Notes: generated from the sequence alone by a model not told the origin. Shown: positions 15,652 through 25,439, counted from the first letter of the stretch. The stretch is 64,000 nt of DNA from Echinicola rosea (GCF_005281475.1 NZ_CP040106.1:1927501-1991500); one strand, 5' to 3'. Numbers and translations: made by a program.

Positions 15652-16178
15652 GCCTTCATAAGTTTATTTAGTTTCCCACGAAGTAGCTTTTTGGCGTAAG
15701 AAAGCTGGGACTTGGAAGTGTTTTCCGAGATGGATAGCAATTTGGCACATTCGGAGTGTTTAAATCCCTCCACCTCGATCAGTAAAAAGACACCCCTGCA
15801 TCCTGCCGGCAAATCCCTGATTGCGATATCCAATAATTGTCCGTCAATCCAACCGTCAAGGGGAGTGTGATCCGGTAATTCGGCAACTTGGTCCAGTGGA
15901 GTGAATAGCATTCGGGTTTTGGCCAACTTGATGGCCTTTCTGATGGCTATCCGCTTCATCCAGAATCCTAGCGTAGATTCACCGCGGAATTTCTTGATCC
16001 CCTTGAATATTTCGATAAATGCCTCTTGAAGGGCATCATGAGCCATGTCTTCTTCGTTCAGAATCCTGAAGACAGAAGAATACAGCGCTACCTTGTACCG
16101 TTCAAAAAGCTCAAACTGGGCTTTTCGGTCTTGTTTGGTACATCGCTCGATTAGATCTTTCTCAAAAATTGATTTCAT
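15648..16178 (-). CDS. ECF-type RNA polymerase sigma factor
   Basis: This 176-residue protein directs RNA polymerase to a small regulon, usually for envelope stress or surface functions. Region 2 spans about residues 8-90, with EEDMAHDALQEAFIEIFKGI and the DNA-melting segment FRGESTLGFWMKRIAIRKA. Region 4 spans about 118-172, with the helix-turn-helix FKHSECAKLLSISENTSKSQ. It is the first gene of a minus-strand group with the putative anti-sigma factor, a barrel-like protein and a lipoprotein. The 4-bp overlap with the next gene supports one operon. Confidence 0.93.
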   Translation of the reverse strand: MKSIFEKDLIERCTKQDRKAQFELFERYKVALYSSVFRILNEEDMAHDALQEAFIEIFKGIKKFRGESTLGFWMKRIAIRKAIKLAKTRMLFTPLDQVAELPDHTPLDGWIDGQLLDIAIRDLPAGCRGVFLLIEVEGFKHSECAKLLSISENTSKSQLSYAKKLLRGKLNKLMKA

Positions 16179-16604
16179 TTTATTTGGCTTCCTGTATAAA
16201 AGAGGCTGCTAATGGGCAAAAGGTTGGAAAGCGGCTGAATAATTTGCCTGAAGCCCAACTTGGACTGTGTTTTGTTTATTTTTTTGTAAGCGCTTATCTT
16301 CTAAATGTTCATCATAATTGGTTGGTGAAATCGATATTAATCCGCCATGGCTAGCCCTTTTCAGCATCCATCCATTGCCTAGAAGTAACGGCATTTTAAA
16401 TCGAGATCAGGTGGTTTAATATTTGATCTTAACGGAAAATGCATTGATGAACAGTCCCTCTGTGATGAGGTACAGCCTCCGGAATTTGTGAGGAAGAGAT
16501 GCTTTCAATAAACCTAGTTAATTTCAACTTCCTGTGAGCAAATCATGGTTGCTCTTGGGGATTGCCTTTATAATTTCCCTATTTTTATGTTAAAATCATA
16601 GTCT
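16179..16604. other. Gene-free divergent region
   Basis: This 426-bp gap between the divergent sigma-factor gene and the transsulfuration gene must hold both promoters. I found no confident TAnnTTTG box, hairpin, repeat or plausible coding frame. Confidence 0.4.
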
Positions 16605-17714
16605 ATGAAATTCGAAACATTAGCAATTCACGGAGGTGAAGAGATTACGGGGCCGCATAAGCCGGTGGTGCAGCCGATTACAATGTCCACGACTTTTGAG
16701 CATCATGAAGGCTCCCTGATCTATTCCCGGGCCAATAATCCCAACCGGATGGCACTGGAAAAATTGTTGGCTGACTTGGAAATGGGAAAGGCAGCAGCAG
16801 CTTTTTCATCCGGGAATGCCGCTGGAATGGCCATTTTTCAGGCATTGCCGCTGGGAAGTCATATGGTGGCTCCGTCCGATATGTACCATGGGCTCAAAAA
16901 GCAACTGGTAGAGTTGTTTAAGGATAGGCTGGAAGTGACATTTACCGACCTAAGTGATCCTGAAAACCTTGAAAAGGCCTTGCAGCCCAACACCGAGTTG
17001 CTTTGGATAGAAACGCCCTCCAATCCCATGCTGAAGATCAGTGATATTAAGGTCCTCAGTGATATGGCCAAGGACAATGAGGTCAGGGTGGTCTGTGACA
17101 ATACCTTTGCTACACCCGTATTCCAAAATCCCCTGCAGCTAGGGGCTGACATGGTAATGCACAGTGCTACCAAGTACTTTGGCGGGCACAGTGATGTTTT
17201 GGGCGGTGCCTTGGTCACCAAAGTGGTGGATGACTTCTGGCAGGATGTGGTGAATGTCCAACAGACGGGAGGAGCTGTTTTGTCTCCTTTTGACTGTTAT
17301 ATGCTTATTCGTAGCATCAAGACGCTTGCTTACCGGATGAAAGGGCATGCTGAGCATGCTGGCATGATCGCATCGTTTTTGGACCAGCACCCACAGGTGG
17401 AGAATGTTTTTTATCCAGGATTGACCAATCATCCTAGCCATGAAGTAGCCAAAAAGCAAATGACTGGTTTTGGAGGGATTCTTTCCTTTCTGGTAAAAGG
17501 CAATCCTAACGATGCCGATAAATTAATATCAAATCTAAAATATTACACGAATGCTACGAGCCTTGGAGGGGTGGAAAGCCTCATTGAAAGAAGGGCTGCA
17601 GTGGAAGGTCCTAACACCAAAACACCCCAAAACCTGATTCGCCTTTCCGTAGGACTGGAGCACTTGGATGACTTACTTTCCGATCTGGATCAAGCTTTTC
17701 AAACAATTGGCTAA
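16605..17714 (+). CDS. Transsulfuration PLP enzyme (cystathionine gamma-synthase/lyase family)
   Basis: This 369-residue cytoplasmic enzyme belongs to the Cys/Met metabolism PLP family. The phosphate-binding SSGNAAGMA loop, the IETPSNP segment and the cofactor lysine at residue 190 in MHSATKYFGGHSD are all present. Family members make or cleave cystathionine, or eliminate methanethiol from methionine. The sequence alone does not separate gamma-synthase, gamma-lyase and methionine gamma-lyase with confidence. It stands alone, with a hairpin downstream. Length is slightly under the usual 380-400 residues. Confidence 0.9.
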   Translation: MKFETLAIHGGEEITGPHKPVVQPITMSTTFEHHEGSLIYSRANNPNRMALEKLLADLEMGKAAAAFSSGNAAGMAIFQALPLGSHMVAPSDMYHGLKKQLVELFKDRLEVTFTDLSDPENLEKALQPNTELLWIETPSNPMLKISDIKVLSDMAKDNEVRVVCDNTFATPVFQNPLQLGADMVMHSATKYFGGHSDVLGGALVTKVVDDFWQDVVNVQQTGGAVLSPFDCYMLIRSIKTLAYRMKGHAEHAGMIASFLDQHPQVENVFYPGLTNHPSHEVAKKQMTGFGGILSFLVKGNPNDADKLISNLKYYTNATSLGGVESLIERRAAVEGPNTKTPQNLIRLSVGLEHLDDLLSDLDQAFQTIG

Positions 17715-17731
17715 ACCGTCTTAAATTCAAA

Positions 17732-17757
17732 AGACCATTCGCTTAGGCGAATGGTCT
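17732..17757 (+). terminator. Hairpin after the transsulfuration gene
   Basis: Perfect 11-bp stem AGACCATTCGC / GCGAATGGTCT with a 4-base loop. There is no clear T-run, so termination efficiency is uncertain. The next 260 bases are AT-rich with no recognised feature. Confidence 0.6.
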
Positions 17758-18017
17758 AATGGTATTACTGACTTTTAATAATCGAAAAAGTGTGTTGAAC
17801 AAGTTGGATTGTTTTAATGTAAATGGGTGATCACAACTTTTGCTAGCAAAGTAACACATAAGTTTTGCTTTAAGCAAAAATTACCACTATAAAAAGTACA
17901 ATAAATCCCATAAAAATAATTCAATATAAATATTCGAATTTTTGATGTACCAACATTGAATTTTTATTGAAATTTTTTAGTGAAAATATTCAATTTCTAA
18001 TCTCTTACAGTTGATAC

Positions 18018-19556
18018 TCAGCCGGCCCAGCCTTCTCTGTCCAAGCTGCGGTATTGAATAGCTTCCGCCAAATGCTCCACTTTGATGTTTTCGGAATCAG
18101 ACAGGTCTGCGATGGTTCTGGCCACTTTCAGGATTCTGTCGTATGCCCTGGCAGAGAGTCCTAGTCTTTCCATAGCGGTTTTTAAGAGGGTTTTTCCGGC
18201 CTCGTTTATTTCGCACACTTCCTTGACCATATGTGAGGGCATCATGGCATTGCAATAGATTTCCTTATGCTCCTTAAACCGCTCCACTTGTCGGTCCCTG
18301 CCACTGACCACACGTTCACGGATGACATTGCTTTTTTCTGCTTTTCTAGTGGAAGTCATCTCGTCAAATTTTACAGGGGTGACTTCCACATGAAGGTCAA
18401 TTCGATCGAGTAAAGGGCCGCTTACTTTGTTTAGATAGCGCTGTACCACTCCGGGGCCGCAGACACATTCTTTTTCGGGGTGATTGTAATAGCCGCATGG
18501 GCAGGGGTTCATGCTGGCGATCAGCATGAAGTTGGCAGGGTAGTCCACCGATACTTTTGCACGGCTGATAGAAACCCTTCTTTCTTCGAGCGGCTGTCGC
18601 ATGACTTCAAGCACTGTCCGTTTGAATTCCGGCAATTCATCCAAAAACAATACCCCATTATGCGCCAAAGATATTTCACCCGGCTGGGGATTGCCTCCGC
18701 CACCGACCAAGGCTACGTCGCTGATGGTATGGTGGGGCGAGCGAAAGGGGCGCTGGGCAATCAGTGATGCTTCCCTCCCGAGCCTTCCGGCTACAGAGTG
18801 AATCTTGGTGGTCTCGAGGGCTTCCTGTAGGGTCAGGGGAGGCAGGATAGAAGGGAGCCGTTTGGCCAGCATGGTTTTGCCTGCACCGGGAGGCCCCACC
18901 ATGATGACATTGTGTCCTCCGGCGGCAGCGATTTCCATCGCCCTTTTGATGTTTTCTTGGCCTTGCACATCTGCAAAATCAAATTCATAATCTTCTAAGG
19001 AATTATAAAATACATCCCTTGTATCTGTTACCATCGGGGTGATCTCCAATTCCCCCTCCAAAAAGCCAATTGCCTGCTCCAAGTTTTCGACACCGATGAC
19101 GTCCAGATTGTTGACGATAGAGGCTTCTGCGGCATTGGGCTGGGGTAGAATGATGCCCTTGAACCCTTTTTTTCTCGCTTCGATGGCGATGGGCAGGACG
19201 CCCTTGATGGGTCGCAGCTGGCCGTCGAGGGAGAGCTCGCCCATGATGACATATTCTTCAAGTTCGGCAAATTCCACTTGCTCGGAAGCTTTGAGTATTC
19301 CCATGGCGATGGGGAGGTCATAAGCAGACCCTTCTTTACGAATGTCTGCAGGTGCCAGGTTAATGACTACTTTCTGACGTGGCATCCTGTATCCGAAATA
19401 TTTCAATGCAGATTCTACCCGCTGCTGGCTTTCCTTCACAGCACTGTCCGGTAGGCCTACCATGTAAAAACTGGTTCCCTGTCCGACGTTTACCTCTATG
19501 GTGATCAGGATGGCATCTACTCCAGAAACTGTACTACCATACGTTTTTGCTACCAT
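18018..19556 (-). CDS. comM: YifB/ComM-family AAA+ ATPase (Mg chelatase-like)
   Basis: This is a 512-residue member of the ComM family. ComM is a hexameric branch-migration helicase that helps integrate incoming DNA during natural transformation in species where it has been studied. The N-terminal fold (1-170) starts GSTVSGVDAI. The AAA+ core has Walker A GPPGAGKTM at 221-229 and a Walker B-like VLFLDELPEF. A cysteine cluster (CPCGYYNHPEKECVCGPG) follows, then a C-terminal Mg-chelatase domain. Length is typical. It is transcribed after a terminator that ends the upstream gene, so it probably has its own promoter. Confidence 0.95.
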   Translation of the reverse strand: MVAKTYGSTVSGVDAILITIEVNVGQGTSFYMVGLPDSAVKESQQRVESALKYFGYRMPRQKVVINLAPADIRKEGSAYDLPIAMGILKASEQVEFAELEEYVIMGELSLDGQLRPIKGVLPIAIEARKKGFKGIILPQPNAAEASIVNNLDVIGVENLEQAIGFLEGELEITPMVTDTRDVFYNSLEDYEFDFADVQGQENIKRAMEIAAAGGHNVIMVGPPGAGKTMLAKRLPSILPPLTLQEALETTKIHSVAGRLGREASLIAQRPFRSPHHTISDVALVGGGGNPQPGEISLAHNGVLFLDELPEFKRTVLEVMRQPLEERRVSISRAKVSVDYPANFMLIASMNPCPCGYYNHPEKECVCGPGVVQRYLNKVSGPLLDRIDLHVEVTPVKFDEMTSTRKAEKSNVIRERVVSGRDRQVERFKEHKEIYCNAMMPSHMVKEVCEINEAGKTLLKTAMERLGLSARAYDRILKVARTIADLSDSENIKVEHLAEAIQYRSLDREGWAG

Positions 19557-19580
19557 TTTTAGTTAAATTCTACTTCCATA

Positions 19581-19609
19581 AAAAAAGGAAATCTCCGTAG
19601 AGATTTCCT
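19581..19609 (-). terminator. Terminator of the upstream minus-strand gene
   Basis: On the minus strand AGGAAATCT pairs with AGATTTCCT, followed by a run of six T. It ends the operon finishing at 19646 and separates it from comM. Confidence 0.85.
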
Positions 19610-19645
19610 GTTAAGCTCATTTTATATTCCCCTTTTTGGGCATCT

Positions 19646-20026
19646 TTATTTGATGTTTTGTCTAGGCTTGATACCAGAGCCATCTGTTTCATCTTCTTGG
19701 CTTGGACCTGTAGAGGGCGGAATAGTGCCTCCTACTGGTTTTGATTTTGCTTTCTGCTCATGGTCATAAAGCCTGGCTTTTAACTTGTCGTTTTCCCCTT
19801 CTAGTTTTCTGATCTTTTTTCCCATGCTGCTCGTGTACATGGACACCATCATCCAAGTGATCAGATAGAGAACAAAGCCAGCAAGAAGCCAAATGACCAC
19901 TTTTCCAGCGGTGAGTTCTTGGATCCCAAAGCCGTTTTTAATGCTGTCGAAAACCAGAAAGAACACCAGTGCTACTCCAAAAAAAAGTGCTACCAAAAGC
20001 TGAAATACACTTGATACCTTTTTCAT
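19646..20026 (-). CDS. Hypothetical small membrane protein with coiled coil
   Basis: This is a 126-residue protein with two predicted transmembrane helices (about 8-26 and 40-63). A short coiled coil follows (KKIRKLEGENDKLKARLYDHEQK, abridged: 70-92), then a disordered hydrophilic tail. I do not recognise a family. It lies 32 bp after the MsbA-like exporter gene on the same strand and ends at a terminator, so it is probably the last gene of that operon. The coiled coil suggests it oligomerises or binds a partner. Confidence 0.75.
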   Translation of the reverse strand: MKKVSSVFQLLVALFFGVALVFFLVFDSIKNGFGIQELTAGKVVIWLLAGFVLYLITWMMVSMYTSSMGKKIRKLEGENDKLKARLYDHEQKAKSKPVGGTIPPSTGPSQEDETDGSGIKPRQNIK

Positions 20027-20058
20027 AAATTTAAAATTAAGATTTGTTATCCAATATA

Positions 20059-21894
20059 CTAAACTGATTGCATAGTGGAAAGTTTCTTATACAATCCTTC
20101 TTTACTTATTAACGCTTCATGCGTACCTCTCTCGACTATTTCGCCATTTTGGACCACAAGAATTTCGTCCGCATGTTGGATGGTGCTCAGGCGGTGGGCG
20201 ATTACCAGGGTGGTCCTGTTGCTCATCAAGTTGGTCAGCGCTTCCTGCACGAGTCGCTCGGATTCGGAGTCCAGTGCTGAGGTGGCCTCGTCCAAGATCA
20301 GGATGGGAGGGTTTTTCAGTACTGCGCGGGCAATGCTCAACCGCTGGCGTTGTCCGCCGGAAAGTTTGCTGCCTCGCTCGCCAATATTGGTTTGATAGCC
20401 ATTCTCTAATTGCGCGATAAATCCATGTGCATTAGCGATCTTGGCGGCTTCTACCACCGAGGCTTCAGAAACCTCAGATAGGCCAAAAGCAATATTGTTG
20501 AAAATGGTGTCATTGAACAAAATGGATTCTTGGGTGACAATACCGATGAGTTTACGTAAATCGTCTATGGCAAATTCCCTAATATCAGTGTCGTCTAATT
20601 TCACCTTCCCAGCAGTGGGGTCATAAAAACGGGGTACAAGGTCTGCAATAGTGGATTTTCCTCCTCCGGAAGGCCCCACTAAGGCGATAGTTTTGCCCTT
20701 TTGAAGTGAGAATTCGATGCCTTTTAACACCAGTGGCCCCTGGTCATAGCCGAAATCCACTTGGCTAAAGGAAATCGTGGATCCAAATTTTTGAAGGCTT
20801 TTGGGACGGGCTGGATCCTGAATGGCAGGTGCCGTATCCACTACCTTAAAGATCCTGTCCGCAGAGGCAAGGCCTCTTTGGACCGCTCCCATGGCCCTTG
20901 ATATTTCTTTGGCGGGATTGAGAACTTGCGTAAATAGGATAATGTAGGCGAGAAATTCACTGGCCGAAAGATCAGAGGCGTTGTTGAGTACCAAGCTGCC
21001 CCCATATAGCAGAATGCCCGCTACCACAAATACGCCCAAAAACTGTGAAATCGGAGAGGCCAATTCATTTCTCTTGGCCATGGAAACATTGATTTTGGAG
21101 TATTTGTCGGTCTCTTTGTCAAATTTGTCATATACATATCCCGTGGCGCTGAAAGCCTTTACCACACGCATTCCGCCAATGGTCTCGTCCAGGATGTTTA
21201 CGATGCGCCCGAGGGATTCTTGGCTTTGGACAGCTTTCTTTTTGAGCCTTTTGGTAATGCCCCCAATGATCGCCCCTGAGATCGGAATGATCAGGATGGT
21301 AAAAAGGGTGAGCTTTACCGACATAAAGAAAAGGGCACCAAAATATAAGATGATCGTGACAGGTTCCCTAAATACCACCCGCAGGGATTGGACGACACTG
21401 TTTTCCACTTCTTGCACATCATTTGTCATCTTGGACATCAGGTCACCTTTACGTTCATTGGTGAAATAGCCAATATGCATGCGGCTTACCTGATCAAAGA
21501 TGTGCATGCGCATTTTTTTGATCACATCCGCTTTGACTTTTGCCAATAATACGCCTGCCAAATAGGTGAAAAGGTTGGATAGGAATACAGAAACCACGAT
21601 GATGATGCATACATACACCAAGGTTCCGAACTTCCCATAAGTTTCCGCTACCTGCATGAAATAATAGTTGAACAGGTGCATGAAATACTCAATGGTAAAT
21701 GAAAATTCAGGCTTAGAGGCATAGCGCTGTAGTTCAGCTGGATCGACTTGCTCGAAGATGACATCAAACAATGGCTTCAGCAAGGTGAAATTAAGCAAGC
21801 CAAAAATGATAGCCAGCAAGGCGTAGACCACATATAGTGGGAAATACCTTCTGTAAGGACGGGCGTATGCTAATATTCTTAAATAGGTTTTCAT
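20059..21894 (-). CDS. MsbA-like ABC exporter, fused permease and ATPase
   Basis: This is a 611-residue half-transporter of the lipid/drug exporter type in the inner membrane. The six-helix domain spans about residues 15-340. The ATPase domain has Walker A GPSGGGKST, signature LSGGQRQRLSIARA, Walker B ILILDEATSALD and switch histidine IAHRLST, all intact. Its length and the neighbouring outer-membrane protein gene, 50 bp upstream on the same strand, fit a role in envelope lipid export such as lipid A flipping. That substrate is inference. Confidence 0.93.
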   Translation of the reverse strand: MKTYLRILAYARPYRRYFPLYVVYALLAIIFGLLNFTLLKPLFDVIFEQVDPAELQRYASKPEFSFTIEYFMHLFNYYFMQVAETYGKFGTLVYVCIIIVVSVFLSNLFTYLAGVLLAKVKADVIKKMRMHIFDQVSRMHIGYFTNERKGDLMSKMTNDVQEVENSVVQSLRVVFREPVTIILYFGALFFMSVKLTLFTILIIPISGAIIGGITKRLKKKAVQSQESLGRIVNILDETIGGMRVVKAFSATGYVYDKFDKETDKYSKINVSMAKRNELASPISQFLGVFVVAGILLYGGSLVLNNASDLSASEFLAYIILFTQVLNPAKEISRAMGAVQRGLASADRIFKVVDTAPAIQDPARPKSLQKFGSTISFSQVDFGYDQGPLVLKGIEFSLQKGKTIALVGPSGGGKSTIADLVPRFYDPTAGKVKLDDTDIREFAIDDLRKLIGIVTQESILFNDTIFNNIAFGLSEVSEASVVEAAKIANAHGFIAQLENGYQTNIGERGSKLSGGQRQRLSIARAVLKNPPILILDEATSALDSESERLVQEALTNLMSNRTTLVIAHRLSTIQHADEILVVQNGEIVERGTHEALISKEGLYKKLSTMQSV

Positions 21895-21944
21895 CTAGAT
21901 CATTATCGATTAGTCCCTGCCGATAGGGTACTGATAAAACGGGG

Positions 21945-23624
21945 TCAATAATTATAGGCTTCTCTGGCGATATTGAGCCGCAAAGACAAGTGGGAGTAAT
22001 TACTGACTTCTGGCGCATCCAAGCCCTCAGCTGTGTGCCTTCTGTAGCTATGTCCAAGATCAATAAATAAATTGTGCTTCAGCATGTATGAAGCAACGAT
22101 ATTCCCCATGAGCAGTTTGTTTTCCACTCCTTGCCCAATTTGATGTCCATATAGGCCCAGCCCGTCTTCTCCCTCAAGCCTGTTTTTCAATAAATCGCCT
22201 CCCATATTGGTAGCCTCATCAGGATCGGTTCCATATATATGGTATATACCTGTAAAATTAAGGGAAAGTTTTGGAATTGGCTGATAACGGAGAATCCCAA
22301 TTGCCTCTCGGAAGTTGGCACCGCGTGGATGGGCGATGGGGGTGCGGTAGTGGGTATAAGCTTGATGGTCAAATTTCTCCTGATAGGTATAAGGCCGGGC
22401 TTGATTATATTCCAATTGCAAGTCCAAGTTTTTGATTTGGAATACATTGATGTATTTGTAGCCAAGTTGCAGCCCGTGTTTGTTGCGTTTGGAATTTTTG
22501 CCGTCCACGCCAAAAAACTCTCCAAAGACAAATTCATCCAAGGCAAACTGTCCATATAGCTGCATGGCATGGGCAAAATTCCATTTGAAGTCTGTTCCCA
22601 GCATTACCTTATCTGGCGTTCCCAGCTGATGCTCTACCCAGCGGTAAAAAATCACAGGGTTGAGGTAGGTCCAGTCGGCTTGGTTCGCCATGACAGATTC
22701 GAAGATGCCAATGTTCAGTTTTTTGCCGATATTCATGCCCAACCGGTGCAGCGAAAACCATTTTTTGGGGTAGCGGCCGTCTTCTGGCCTGTTACGGCTG
22801 TTCAGGAAAATGTCGGCCGTCATTTGCGCCCACATGGTTGTGTACTGCAATTTCCAAACATTCACGTTCAACTTGAAGAACATGTAGGGGTTTGAAAAGT
22901 CAGAAAGGATCATGGAGCGGTAACCCTCCCCGACAAAGTTCCGGTCATGGCCCATCTGGGCATCGATGTGCTTGGAGACCTTAAAGGTAAAATATCCCCT
23001 TGCAGCAAAGTAGCTGTACCCATGATCGCCGTACCGCTTCCAGAACCCTTGCCCTGGCACTGCACCATTGTGTTCGGTATAGTCTTCTACCCAAGTGGGG
23101 AAAATGACTTCGTTACTGGTCAGGTAGGTGTAGAAACCTACTTTCCTGTCGATACTTCCCCTAAGGGTAATGCCACGCGTGTTTCTGAAATTAGTGCTTT
23201 CTGCGCCAGACTCCGTGCCGCCGCGAAAATAGATCACCGGATTTATATGGACGTCAAAATCCTTATCCCTGTGATAATAAAAGTCTGAGGGTCTTTTGTA
23301 TATTTTTTTCCAGAGTGGCTTTTGGGAAAGAGCGGTCTCTTCTTCCACAAATTCCCAGTTGTCATTTCTTAAGTAACGAAAATTGAATTCGTCCACTTTT
23401 CCCATGGCTACCTGGTCCACTTCATCCAGGAAACCGGCCACATTATCCCTTCTGAGAGGCTTGAAACCTGTAGGGTAATGGGGGACAAACTCCCCCCTGA
23501 GTATCTCATAGCGGTCCAGCAAGTGATAGTACGCCCTATTATAAGGTATCAGCGCACTCTGGGCGACACAGATATCCAAAGCACCGCATAGAAATCCCAT
23601 GGCCAGTAAAAACTTCCTTAACAT
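21945..23624 (-). CDS. Wzi/RemB-like outer-membrane protein
   Basis: This 559-residue protein has a signal peptide (residues 1-21, ending CVAQ). The body is rich in aromatic residues and alternating beta-strand patterns, and shows the segments HINPVIYFRGG, NTRGITLRGS and GHDRNFVGEGYRSM. These recall the capsule-assembly Wzi family and the related RemB gliding protein of Flavobacterium. Wzi proteins are outer-membrane barrels that anchor surface polysaccharide. An MsbA-like exporter follows 50 bp downstream, so the pair may act in envelope assembly. Whether it anchors capsule or supports gliding is not decidable here. Confidence 0.8.
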   Translation of the reverse strand: MLRKFLLAMGFLCGALDICVAQSALIPYNRAYYHLLDRYEILRGEFVPHYPTGFKPLRRDNVAGFLDEVDQVAMGKVDEFNFRYLRNDNWEFVEEETALSQKPLWKKIYKRPSDFYYHRDKDFDVHINPVIYFRGGTESGAESTNFRNTRGITLRGSIDRKVGFYTYLTSNEVIFPTWVEDYTEHNGAVPGQGFWKRYGDHGYSYFAARGYFTFKVSKHIDAQMGHDRNFVGEGYRSMILSDFSNPYMFFKLNVNVWKLQYTTMWAQMTADIFLNSRNRPEDGRYPKKWFSLHRLGMNIGKKLNIGIFESVMANQADWTYLNPVIFYRWVEHQLGTPDKVMLGTDFKWNFAHAMQLYGQFALDEFVFGEFFGVDGKNSKRNKHGLQLGYKYINVFQIKNLDLQLEYNQARPYTYQEKFDHQAYTHYRTPIAHPRGANFREAIGILRYQPIPKLSLNFTGIYHIYGTDPDEATNMGGDLLKNRLEGEDGLGLYGHQIGQGVENKLLMGNIVASYMLKHNLFIDLGHSYRRHTAEGLDAPEVSNYSHLSLRLNIAREAYNY

Positions 23625-23838
23625 GTCGTGTAATTGATTTACGTCAAACTCGGTTTCAGCCCCAAAACTTAGGACAATATTCCCTTCTGGCCATAAAACT
23701 ACATTATTTTTTGATCAGAAAAAGATAGGGCGGCAAAGGGAAAACGTCGGACGACTGGCATTTTCTTGATTTTTTTCGCAATTTTGCAGATAAATAGTGC
23801 GCTGACAACCTTTGGGTTAAATAATTCATTGATAAACA

Positions 23839-23870
23839 TTTGGAGGCTTTTATAAAAAAGAATAACTTTG
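23839..23870 (+). promoter_or_regulatory. Consensus Bacteroidota promoter for rpmE2
   Basis: TTTG (23839-23842), a 20-bp spacer and TAACTTTG (23863-23870) match the Bacteroidota consensus exactly. The predicted start near 23877 leaves a leader of about 40 bases. Confidence 0.85.
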
Positions 23871-23915
23871 TGCCTCCATTTGAAAAAGCGACATTTAATA
23901 TAAATAGGGATTACC

Positions 23916-24161
23916 ATGAAAAAAGACATTCATCCAAACTACAGAGAGGTTGTTTTCTATGACACTTCCAGTGAATATAAGTTTTTGACCAAGTCCACGA
24001 TCGAAACTGACGAGACGATCACTTGGGAAGATGGAAACGAATATCCTCTTTATAAGGTGGAAGTGAGCTCTAACTCACACCCTTTCTATACCGGTAAGAA
24101 AATGCTTCTTGATACTGCCGGTCGTGTGGAGAAATTCAACAGAAGATACAAGAAGAAATAA
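23916..24161 (+). CDS. rpmE2: 50S ribosomal protein L31 type B
   Basis: This is an 81-residue L31 paralogue of type B. The N-terminus [19 protein letters not shown] and the C-terminal FNRRYKKK are characteristic. It lacks the CxxC zinc pair of type A L31 and contains no cysteine at all. L31 bridges the two ribosomal subunits. It has a consensus promoter and its own terminator, so it is a single-gene unit. Confidence 0.97.
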   Translation: MKKDIHPNYREVVFYDTSSEYKFLTKSTIETDETITWEDGNEYPLYKVEVSSNSHPFYTGKKMLLDTAGRVEKFNRRYKKK

Positions 24162-24190
24162 TTCATTTCTTTGTAGCAAAAGCAACTTTA

Positions 24191-24234
24191 AAAAGTCTCT
24201 TGGAAATTGTATTCCAAGAGACTTTTCTATTTTT
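24191..24234 (+). terminator. Terminator after rpmE2
   Basis: Perfect 15-bp stem AAAAGTCTCTTGGAA / TTCCAAGAGACTTTT with a 6-base loop, then a T-rich tract. It overlaps an upstream TTG that would otherwise extend the next gene, which supports the ATG at 24240 as the real start there. Confidence 0.9.
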
Positions 24235-24239
24235 GTAGC

Positions 24240-25439
24240 ATGGAGCAAGTTACATTATTTGATGACCCTGCCTATAGAGGGTCGCTGTTACCGTTTACTT
24301 TTACTCGGCCAGTGGCTGAGATCAGGGTGGGCATCTTGAAAATCCGTGAGAAATGGGAGAAATATTTGGATGCTACAGCCGGTTTTATGACGCTGGATTA
24401 CCTGCAGGAGAAGTTTCCCCCTTTGGCAAACAGCAGGCTTTTTATCAATGGCGGGCTCTGTCCTGATCAAGGGTTGGTCACGGCAATCAAAACCTTGGAA
24501 AAAGGGGAGTACCTCTACAAGGATAATATTTTGCTGGCGGCTTTTCCAGAAGATCCTTCATCCTTTAGCATGGATACCGCTAAGGAGAAGGGAGCATTGA
24601 AGACATATGAGGGGGAGATTACGTTGATTCACCGCAATTGGCATATATTCCAGTTTAATGCACTGGAGCTGAGGAAGGATTTTGTCTTGCTTACCACCAA
24701 TCGTACATCAGCAGGCATCAATGACTCCCACACGATAGCTTATAATCCGGCGATGATTTTCGTGGAGGAAGGAGCGAAGATCAGGGCGGCAGTGCTCAAT
24801 GCCGAAGATGGGCCGATCTACATAGGGAAAAACGCAGAAGTTCAGGAAGGCGCATTGATCAAGGGGCCTTTTGCACTTTGCGAAGGGTCCACCGTAAATA
24901 TGGGCGGAAAAATGCGCGGAGACAGCACCATTGGCCCGTTCTCAAAAGTAGGTGGGGAAGTGTCCAATTCCGTGATATTTGGTTATAGTAACAAAGGGCA
25001 CGATGGCTTTATCGGCAATACCGTGATCGGAGAATGGTGCAATTTCGGGGCAGATACCAATATTTCCAATTTGAAAAACAACTATGCTCCTGTCAAGGTT
25101 TGGGACTATACCAAAGGGAGTTTTGTCAATACAGGCCTGCAGTTTTGCGGTTTAATGATGGGAGACCACTCCAAGACGGGGATCAATACCATGTTTAACA
25201 CCGGTACAGTGGTGGGCGTAGGGGCCAATGTGTTTGGAGCTGGATTTCCAAGGACATTTGTCCCGTCCTTTTCATGGGGAGGAGAAGGCAGAAGTACTTT
25301 TCAGATGGACAAATTTGAAGAGACTGCGGCAAAGGTGATGGAGAGAAGAGGGGTGGCATTAGACCAAAAAGAAAAATCCATTTTGGATAAAGTGTTTGAT
25401 TTGACCAAAGCATACCGCATTTGGGACAAGGAAGTATAA
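24240..25439 (+). CDS. GlmU-like putative sugar nucleotidyltransferase
   Basis: From the ATG at 24240 the protein has 399 residues. The N-terminal half resembles a reduced nucleotidyltransferase domain (PAYRGSLLPFTFTRPVAEIR, about 8-27). The second half is a left-handed beta-helix with hexapeptide repeats (IYIGKNAEVQEGALIKGPFA and similar, about 200-340), as in acyl or nucleotide-sugar transferases. Bacteroidota proteins of this type are often named GlmU family. The N-terminal domain lacks an obvious LAAGxGTRM loop, so nucleotidyltransferase activity is doubtful. It is followed 15 bp later by the holB-like gene, starting a long co-directional run. Confidence 0.85.
   Translation: MEQVTLFDDPAYRGSLLPFTFTRPVAEIRVGILKIREKWEKYLDATAGFMTLDYLQEKFPPLANSRLFINGGLCPDQGLVTAIKTLEKGEYLYKDNILLAAFPEDPSSFSMDTAKEKGALKTYEGEITLIHRNWHIFQFNALELRKDFVLLTTNRTSAGINDSHTIAYNPAMIFVEEGAKIRAAVLNAEDGPIYIGKNAEVQEGALIKGPFALCEGSTVNMGGKMRGDSTIGPFSKVGGEVSNSVIFGYSNKGHDGFIGNTVIGEWCNFGADTNISNLKNNYAPVKVWDYTKGSFVNTGLQFCGLMMGDHSKTGINTMFNTGTVVGVGANVFGAGFPRTFVPSFSWGGEGRSTFQMDKFEETAAKVMERRGVALDQKEKSILDKVFDLTKAYRIWDKEV

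Noticed and set aside
24228..24235. TATTTTTG as a promoter for the GlmU-like gene
   Set aside because: It matches the -7 box but lies only 4 bp before the ATG and within the T-run of a terminator, so a chance match is likelier.
24207..24239. TTG start extending the GlmU-like protein by 11 residues
   Set aside because: It lies inside the rpmE2 terminator stem, and the added residues do not look like part of the domain.
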